Assembly: GCA_900073065.1 (NCBI GenBank)
Contig: FJOG01000039.1
Location: 23,964-87,963 of the forward strand
DNA length: 64,000 nt
Reading direction: 5' to 3'
Origin: Phialocephala subalpina
Taxonomy: Eukaryota > Ascomycota > Leotiomycetes > Helotiales > Mollisiaceae
Shown: positions 57,498-64,000 of the stretch, in pieces
How the letters are laid out: each line of letters begins with the position of its first letter
How positions within the stretch are numbered: position 1 is the first letter of the stretch
Notes under the pieces: generated by a model
What the model was told of the DNA's origin: nothing
The model's input: the letters and a program-made list of their open reading frames with translations, nothing else
Databases searched by the model: none
Translations under genes and position numbers: made by a program

Positions 57498-58907
57498 AGC
57501 GTTGGAAGTTGGAAAGCTTGGATGAGGTGTCTGTTGTGAGAGGCGGGATGTTGAGATGTTGAAATTCGTGTTGAACTTGGATGGCTTTCTTAACACGGAG
57601 TCAAGTCGTGCAAACATCTCCTGCCCCTTAACATTGATCAATTTCCCATCTGCACTTCGCAATCTTGTTGCACATCGCTCCTCCCTCCGCCCCGCTCCAC
57701 CGCTGTAAAGCTCAACTTCTCTTGGAACATTTCGTCCCTATCTTTGTTGCACGTCTTGTCTCTCATATAGGCAATGCCTCTTGCTAGTATCATTCTAGCG
57801 CTACATAATTCTCGTTGAATGTCCTTCCTTCCCATCTGATATTTTTGCATATCCGAGAGTTCAAGTGTCCTTCCTGTTCTCGGACAATTTAGAATTCTGT
57901 TGCATGTCGCAGGCCTACCAGCGGACTCAATACGGGAGGAGTGACGGTCAACTTGCCGGCGGTCGTCCTCGGGGCCGCCTGTCGTGGATGGACCCAGGCT
58001 TGGAATGAAATCTGTTATACCTTTTTGTTGTACTCACCAGGCACCATTTTCATTGTGGTACTGCAGGTTTGGGATGAAGTATTCTGCATTCTAGTAAGAC
58101 AGGGGTTGAAAAATTTAAGGTGACAATTAGTGATGATTGGGATTTCCATTTCGTTCTTGGTGAAGTCGTGCATTGTCTCAAGATATGAACAGTGAGTTTC
58201 AGTTTATGTCATAAAAACCAGTTCAGTTGTAGTTGACTGAGAATTTGATGGTTGTGGGTGCTGGGTCTTAGACGCTGGACTCGCTCCCTTGTATGGTCGT
58301 TTCAACCCGTCAAGCAAGAAGACCACGCAATACTTGCTTCACAACTCGTTGTAACTTCACACAGCGATCTCCCAAACACCGCACCGTGATAGTTGAAATC
58401 ATATTCATGCACGAGCAAGGAAAGGATTGGGGTGAGCTCTTGGGGGGAAGTAAAGTATGTGGGCAATACTTGGTTGCACGCTCGTGCGTGCAGACTGCCC
58501 TTTGTCAAGCTCTCGCTATCTCTTTTCTACAATTCCAACCTCGTCTTCAATATCCACTTTTGGCAGGAGATTGATTGTCGGTTTCATTTTGAAACTTTGG
58601 CGAGTCTTCTAGAAGTAGAATGTCTGAGATATGATCAGAGTAAAAGTTGAGGTATGATTTCAATTTCGTAGCTCGACTATCATGATGCGACGCAGACTTA
58701 CTTGACCAACTCGAGGAAATATGAACCGAAGTCAAAAGGCAGGAGACACTGGATATTGCTGCTGTACCAAACTCCTGGCAATAGCTGCACGAAAACTCGC
58801 TCGAATGCACCATGCTAACCCCTCAGATCGCCATTAATTCATCCCACCTCGCATGCAATTTTCCATACGCCTCGAAGCACCATGCTCGCTCCCCCAAGCC
58901 CTACCCC
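57498..58907. other. Intergenic with one copy of a dispersed repeat
   Basis: 1.4 kb between convergent genes. No gene is supported. The segment 57896-58010 resembles 19003-19125. Confidence 0.45.
57896..58010 (+). repeat. Dispersed repeat, copy B
   Basis: It carries GTCGCAGGCCTACCAGCGGA, then CTCAATACGGGAGGAGTGAC, GGTCAACTTGCCGG and CGGTCGTCCTC, collinear with copy A. The similarity fades on both sides. No open frame spans it. Confidence 0.6.
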
Positions 58908-59534
58908 TCAGTCCTCACCCAAACTCTCCCTAACAATCCTACGACACCGCTTCCTAAACTCCTTATCCGCATTCTTCTTCTCCTCTCTCCACAACCTCGC
59001 AGCCTCCACATTCGCCGGACTCTCATCATTAGGACTATGCAGCAAACTGATCACACTCAATAATATAGTCTCTGGTGTCTGTACCGGACTCCATCGTTCG
59101 CTCGCAGACTCGTAACCGTACTGGTCGTCTCCTGGAGGATGTAGGATGGATATGCAGAGTCGACCGTCGGGGTAGATGTTTGGGTGGAAGGGGATTGGAT
59201 GCTTGAAGACGAGGTTTGGTGGCATGTGGGGGTAGTCGGGTGGGAAGGAGAGGTAGCAGCGGAAATTGCCTCCTAGAGAAACAGACGAGGGTCAGCTGTA
59301 GTTCTGGAGGCGACATGTAGTGCGCAAGGAGAGTAAGAAGAGAAGAAGGCAAAGGAGCTGGCATAGCTTACCGCCATAGTATTTGCAGTCATCCGAGATC
59401 ATAAGCATAACCTCCCACTCGAAGATATTGTCGCCCACCAGACCACAAGATATTCCTGGCAGATCCTTCGCAGATTGCATGTACTTGAGTTGTCGTGAGA
59501 GGAGTCCAGCTGCACCTGCTGAGCTCTGCGCCAT
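58908..59534 (-). CDS. Ubiquitin-conjugating enzyme E2, UBE2G (Ubc7/Ubc15) type
   Basis: An E2 enzyme that takes ubiquitin from E1 and delivers it with an E3; the UBE2G group serves ER-associated and related degradation. Exons 59534-59372 and 59272-58908 join across a 99-nt intron (GTAAGC...CTCTAG) to give 175 residues. Motifs are LLSRQLKYMQ, FEWEVMLMISDDCKYYGGGN, FPPDYPHMPPNLVF and FHPNIYPDGRLCISILHPPG, in which the Cys of LCISIL is the thioester site. The acidic insertion after the active site (GDDQYGYESASERWSPVQ) is diagnostic of UBE2G. It ends NDESPANVEAARLWREEKK. Whether it is Ubc7 or Ubc15 cannot be settled by eye. Confidence 0.94.
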
Positions 59535-60258
59535 CTTGACAACGTGGTTGACGTCGAAGAGGGTGGAATGTGGTTCGTGAAGTTTGCAGTCGAGAAGGTC
59601 GTCTTCGTAGAAAGCGGCCGAGGGAGACGTTAAGGATAAGTCGCAGACGAAAAAGAGGAAATCTCAATGTGACTCAAAAGAAGGAATCCGTAAACAATAA
59701 ATGAGGAGGAATGGGAATCGTGAATGTTGGACACTTGTGTAATGGATATCTCTGGGCAGCACTGGATTTTCGACGTGGCTCGAATCGTCTACATGAGAGT
59801 TCTTGGAGGGTTTTGTCATGTGCCTTGCCAGAGATTTGGAAGACAATATTGGTTTGCGGAGACAAAATGTCTCTCGACGTGAACGACAATGGAACCAACT
59901 CTCAAGGTTGGAGGGGCTGCTAGCTAGCGCCAGACTCGGAAGCGGGGGACCGGGATTAGGTTTATCCGACATCCCACCTCTTCTCTGAACTTCTTTTCAT
60001 TCCTTTCTCTCCCTCTTTTAAGAAATACTTGCAAGTCAATTTTATGATCAATCACGCGAATGATTCTCATTGTTCGAGTCCTCGGGATTATGCATTACTT
60101 ATGAAATGAGATGGCCCACCGAGTCCAAGGATTGACTTTGATCGATTTGAAGAGCATCAAGTAACTGAGCTTTCTTGGGGGTTTCCTTTTCCACAACCAG
60201 GACGTAAGAAGCGGTCTTGTCTTAAGTCATCTACCTTTAGGATTCAGGTCATTCTATT
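59535..60258. other. Intergenic
   Basis: This holds the promoter of the E2 gene and the 3' flank of the HET gene. No gene is supported. Confidence 0.5.
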
Positions 60259-62358
60259 TCATGACAACCGAATGTTCTCAACATTGGTATCTCGATTGTG
60301 GCGGAGAAGGTTGAGCGCCTCCCCATGCATGAATCCGTTCAAATAGCATTCACCAACAACATCAAACGATGTTCCGTCTAATCTCTTCCTCAAAACCATC
60401 GGGATGCTGCATCCAAGCAATACCCATATCTGGTCTCCTCTCCCAGTTCGACATGGAACCATTCCAGTATTCCCGTCGTTTGTTGTCATCAGTCTTCTTG
60501 ACATCCCTTGAGTGGTGTCATCAAATCTCGAGAGAAAAGCTTCACGGTCAGGCAGACCTCCGTTACATTTTGACTCCAGTTCTTCCGACTTTCTACAAAC
60601 CTCCTCTAGAGTGTATCCTTGGATGTAAAGTTGTCGATTGCGTTGGAACCAGTCGAGGAATTGAGTGTCAACATTCTGCGGCGTTTGCAGGGCAATTCGA
60701 CACATGTCCCTGAAGTGCCTATGGCAGTATCCCTCGCCAGACAACCGGTGGCTAAGATAACGATCTTTGCGATCAAGCACGAGACACCGCATCACATCTG
60801 ACAGTATCATAGACGCTGTGTCCGGTTTCAAGTCGTTCACGAGAATGGCTTTGGTGTTTATTGGCGGTAGTGGAAGGTTGAATCTTGAATTCGACTGGAC
60901 GCAATCATGTACCCCTTCCCACTCATTGCTATTCTTGTCTCTGCGTCGACCAGCTTTCAGACCACCAATACCGTCAACGGAGTCCAGAAAAATGCCTTGG
61001 CAGAACAGAATCTGACGGTTCGCGGAAAATTTGACTTCCAAAGTATGATCGCCTATCCCGGCAACATAGGCAATCGGTCTCATGGTTTGCTGTTTAGGCA
61101 AAGCAGAAGGTCTGAAATTTCCTGTCCCCTTTCCAGCACTTTGGCAGGCCATCGCAGGAACAACCCACGGCACGATCTCAGCTCTCCAATCCGGACACCA
61201 CGTCGGCAGATTGGGTCTGAAATGCTCGCTCACCGCATTTCCATTGAACCGGTCAGCAAGACAAATAATATCTAGAGTCTTATAATACCCCACAAACTTT
61301 ATAACCAGATCTGTATATACCTTTCCCACGTCATCTTCATACCTCGGTCGTCCAACCAGAGTACCATCATCGACCAATCCAAGTACTGAATAAATCCTGT
61401 CTCTTGGATCGGTAGCTTTGCAGTCCCCAATGTAAGACATTAGTCCTAGGAGATTCATAGATAAATGCTTTCGATACCACATCAATAATCTCCTCCTAGA
61501 CCAAGCCGGCTCCCACGCTTGCTTCGACAATAAGGACATGTCGATCTTTTGACAAATGTAGATAGCATATATAGCTATATTCAACTCGTCTCGATCGATG
61601 CTCTCCTTCCCACAACAGAACCTGAATTTTGAGGGCACGATGTATTCCTGCAATGTCCAGACTCGGATCCACCATGGTCTAAGCAGGAGTTTTTCAACCG
61701 CTTTCCAACCTTCGCGATCGTCGAGTTCGGGACCAAGGACTTTCTTTCCCTCGTCGCGTTCGGCACCAAGTCTATCCCTGTTCCTAAACAGCACGTGCAA
61801 GAACTTGATGGCATTCTCTCCATCGTCAGAACCCGGGCCAAGCCAGCCCAACGCCATCTCGGCACTTTCATAAATCTGCTTCATGATAGCCACTTGGCTA
61901 TTCCTTTCAGTTTCGGCCTCGATGTCGGTTCCTTGGTTGATGCATATCGAGTCTATCCACCACCAGCATTTGCTCAGACTCTCATCCTCACAGATCGTTT
62001 CGAGAATAGGATAGAGACTATCCAGTATGGGGAATGGATAGTCGTTGATGTTAACTTTGTTCAAATAGGTTTTGGGGCCCCAGACGTAGGAGACGGCGTT
62101 GAAGCGAGTGTGTTTATCGGAGAGCGGGAAATGTTCTAGCCACCCGATTATGGAGCCCAAGGGTGTTCTTTGAAGACGAAGGAGGCGGATCGTGGAGACG
62201 GAGGTGTTGAGTGGGGTGTATGGGAAAGGCTGATGCGGGGTTTGCCTGCTCGTGACTTGCATCTTTGTGAATGGGATATCGGGGGGTTCGGAACATATGA
62301 GACATGAAGTATGCGACCAGTTCAGAAGTGAAGGAGATGATAGGCGTTGAAAGACCAT
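60259..62358 (-). CDS. HET-domain (heterokaryon incompatibility) protein
   Basis: A 699-residue intronless frame with an N-terminal HET domain (PF06985 type), the module that triggers growth arrest or cell death in fungal self/non-self recognition. The three signature blocks are TRFNAVSYVWGPKTYLNK, then KCWWWIDSICINQGTDIEAE with AIMKQIYESAEMALGWLGPG, and LLLRPWWIRVWTLQEYIVPS. DPRDRIYSVLGLVDD is the usual linker after the domain. The remaining C-terminal half has no repeat or NTPase motif that I recognise. The start could be 62358 or the in-frame ATG at 62262 (MQVTSRQTPH), closer to the domain. The partner or trigger is unknown. Confidence 0.92.
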   Translation of the reverse strand: MVFQRLSSPSLLNWSHTSCLICSEPPDIPFTKMQVTSRQTPHQPFPYTPLNTSVSTIRLLRLQRTPLGSIIGWLEHFPLSDKHTRFNAVSYVWGPKTYLNKVNINDYPFPILDSLYPILETICEDESLSKCWWWIDSICINQGTDIEAETERNSQVAIMKQIYESAEMALGWLGPGSDDGENAIKFLHVLFRNRDRLGAERDEGKKVLGPELDDREGWKAVEKLLLRPWWIRVWTLQEYIVPSKFRFCCGKESIDRDELNIAIYAIYICQKIDMSLLSKQAWEPAWSRRRLLMWYRKHLSMNLLGLMSYIGDCKATDPRDRIYSVLGLVDDGTLVGRPRYEDDVGKVYTDLVIKFVGYYKTLDIICLADRFNGNAVSEHFRPNLPTWCPDWRAEIVPWVVPAMACQSAGKGTGNFRPSALPKQQTMRPIAYVAGIGDHTLEVKFSANRQILFCQGIFLDSVDGIGGLKAGRRRDKNSNEWEGVHDCVQSNSRFNLPLPPINTKAILVNDLKPDTASMILSDVMRCLVLDRKDRYLSHRLSGEGYCHRHFRDMCRIALQTPQNVDTQFLDWFQRNRQLYIQGYTLEEVCRKSEELESKCNGGLPDREAFLSRFDDTTQGMSRRLMTTNDGNTGMVPCRTGRGDQIWVLLGCSIPMVLRKRLDGTSFDVVGECYLNGFMHGEALNLLRHNRDTNVENIRLS

Positions 62359-62748
62359 TAGGCAACGAGGCTGCTAATACTCGAGTATGCTGCCTTGCCA
62401 GTATGCAAGTCAGCCTCGACTGCAGGGTCTTGACCAATGAGAATTGCTTGTCGAACTTCATCTTTCTGCTTCAAAAATGTTCGGCGAAGAGATCCTTAAG
62501 TGACAAATGACAAATAGAAAATCGATGAACAGTCAAATGAAGGACTTTTGAGATGTCAATGCACGTGTTGATCTCCAAAGGCAGTCGAGAAAACTCTTCG
62601 CCGTCTTCGGCTGCTGATGGCACTAGCATCCCTGCTTCCCGGCACACAAAAAACAGCCACAAAAGGACTTCAACAACTTCAAAACGATGAAATCCTAACG
62701 TAACTAAACACTTCGTAAAGCCTGTAGATGCAAAAAAAGGAAGGCTGC
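62359..62748. other. Intergenic, HET gene promoter side
   Basis: A short region between the HET gene start and the tRNA. No gene is supported; a minus-strand frame at 62471-62755 has no motif. Confidence 0.45.
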
Positions 62749-62847
62749 TGATCACTACGAGGGTCGAACTCGCGACCTTGGCGTCTCAATATTGATCAAT
62801 GATCAATTGTATTAGCACCACGCTCTAACCAACTGAGCTAAGCGATC
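62749..62847 (-). tRNA. tRNA-Ile (AAU anticodon) with intron
   Basis: The acceptor arms GATCGCT and AGTGATC pair fully with one G-T. The D-loop region is AGCTCAGTTGGTTAGAGC, and the anticodon stem TGGTG/CGCCA encloses loop CTAATAA. The T arm is GCGAG-TTCGACC-CTCGT (loop TTCGACC). A 25-nt intron sits one base after the anticodon and contains the palindrome TTGATCATTGATCAA. Length without the intron is 74 with the discriminator base, as expected. The A and B box promoter elements are internal. Confidence 0.93.
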
Positions 62848-63398
62848 TGATTGGTTGTTGTTGATACCGTGGAAAATGTTATTTAAAAATATACTGACTG
62901 CAGCGCAAGTGTGCGGTGTTGAGGGGAATAGTGGAGCCTCAGGACTCACGTGCCATGAAATTTAACCTTGGCCTATCAGAAAGGTTCTTGGGTTCCAGGG
63001 CAATCACCGCATTCTACAAGTTCTCGAAGGTATCATACAGTTTCAGTCTTGTAGGATTATGCTTGAAACACCTTTGAAAGGCCAAGTCTTCGGGAAGGGG
63101 GCAGAAAGGGCTTTAGCGAGAATAGCTTCTAGCACCTGGCACCCACACTTCAAGCTCAGGTTACGTTGATACAGATTTATTTATAAAGATACGCAACATG
63201 TTTATTATGAATTTCAGTGGCACAAGCACATCAAAACAGTAATTTGATTGGAAAATCTGTACAGCAACGCACTGACACAGGTCCATCTGTCACCAGCCCG
63301 ATGAATGAGAACTCAAGAGACGGACTTTCAGGGTATAAGATTCATATGATCCAAGGAGATAGACCTTAATCCCTTCTGCTTCAAACTTGGCTTTGATA
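62848..63398. other. Intergenic
   Basis: No gene is supported. It includes the 5' flank of the tRNA and the 3' flank of the dioxygenase gene. Confidence 0.5.
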
Positions 63399-64000
63399 TC
63401 ACGCTCTTGGCAAGCCTAGCGCTTCTCGCCGAGAAGTCGAAGCCGGATCCAAATACGGCTGCTCACCGATCGAACTGGCCCTAATTCCCGTTCTCACAGC
63501 TCCCTCCACCAAATGGGTATCAGGCTATTAAAGTCAGCATTTACCCATTCTTGAGGGGCAAAAGATCACTTACCGTAGCAGCATGCCAAACACAGCTATT
63601 GTTCCAGATCGCCGCAGCACCTTTCGTCCAATGCATCCTCGCCACACAATCATGATTCAAAGTAATCAATATCATGATATACTCCCTGATCATTCGATCC
63701 TCATACTCGTACACATCATTGATTTTTGTAACATGGAGTCCAACCCCTGCAAAGATAGACTTCCAGCCTGTTTGTCTGTTGGTGCGAACCACAGGATGGA
63801 CAGGTGCGAATTCATCTCCAACATTGAGTGGTGAACCGCGCGGCGACATGACTTCATACCCACCTGCGGTACAAGCTGATCGAAAGACCGGTTGAGCACA
63901 GGTCGCGGTCAAGGTATCGAGGAAGGCGCGCATGGGTGGGGAGATGCGATCGTAGACTTCGTAGCCTGAGCACCATAAGGTGTCGCCACCGTGAGGCGGA
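63399..64000 (-). CDS. TauD/TfdA-family 2-oxoglutarate dioxygenase, C-terminal part
   Basis: A non-heme iron enzyme that uses 2-oxoglutarate and oxygen to hydroxylate a substrate, in fungi often taurine or another sulfonate. The visible part comprises the exon 64000-63574 (5' end outside the window) and 63524-63399, joined by a 49-nt intron with a CTGAC branch point. HGGDTLWCSGYEVYDRISPP opens the window edge. Later motifs are APVHPVVRTNRQTGWKSIFA, ITLNHDCVARMHWTKGAAAI and WNNSCVWHAAT, the last containing the distal iron-binding His. The final exon reads PDTHLVEGAVRTGIRASSIG with a PYLDPAS end, the family's usual finish. The substrate is not predictable from this fragment. Confidence 0.9.

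Noticed and set aside
1..64000. CRISPR array, bacterial operon or phage features
   Set aside because: Intron structure and gene families are eukaryotic; no regularly spaced repeats were seen.

Overview
The window is nuclear DNA of a filamentous ascomycete (Pezizomycotina; Leotiomycetes-like is a guess). The evidence is genes with several introns of 44-122 nt carrying CTAAC/CTGAC branch points, fungal-specific families (SUN glucanase, GPI-anchored GH16, HET domain, fungal Zn2Cys6 and bZIP factors, DUF6594) and AT-rich relics of transposons that look mutated by RIP (repeat-induced point mutation).

Layout. 1-3050: a RIP-degraded Ty1/Copia retrotransposon. 3.4-10.1 kb: a short tandem repeat, then two tandem paralogues of an unrecognised coiled-coil protein, one intact and one decayed. 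11.1-20.6 kb: a SUN-family wall protein, the PP2A leucine carboxyl methyltransferase, a GPI-anchored GH16 glycosidase and a DJ-1/Hsp31-type protein. 21.9-30.2 kb: a trypsin-fold protein whose serine position is alanine, a bZIP factor facing a short-chain dehydrogenase, a broken secreted metalloprotease and an F-box-like gene. 30.9-38.6 kb: conserved housekeeping genes (CSN12/PCI, ALG1, MSC2-type zinc transporter) around an unrecognised disordered protein. 39.2-50.5 kb: accessory genes (a Cys-rich secreted protein with an assembly gap, two degenerate retropepsin-like proteins around a DUF6594 membrane protein), then 2.3 kb with no convincing gene. 50.5-54.9 kb: a membrane-protein gene split by a 937-bp inverted-repeat transposon, and a Zn2Cys6 factor. 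55.6-64 kb: a Cys-rich fragment, a zinc-independent alcohol dehydrogenase-like oxidoreductase, an E2 ubiquitin-conjugating enzyme, a HET-domain protein, an intron-containing tRNA-Ile and a TauD/TfdA dioxygenase cut by the window end.

No operon or biosynthetic cluster is evident. Housekeeping genes (secretory glycosylation, zinc homeostasis, ubiquitin and phosphatase regulation, wall remodelling) are mixed with lineage-specific genes of the kind linked to self/non-self recognition and with transposon scars. The best observations are the TA-flanked element whose removal rejoins a reading frame, an AT-AG intron in the GH16 gene, a duplicated 3' end of the CSN12 gene, the intact/decayed coiled-coil pair and the pair of degenerate retropepsin genes. 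Exon borders were read by eye from splice signals and frame continuity. Family assignments rest on remembered motifs, not on searches.
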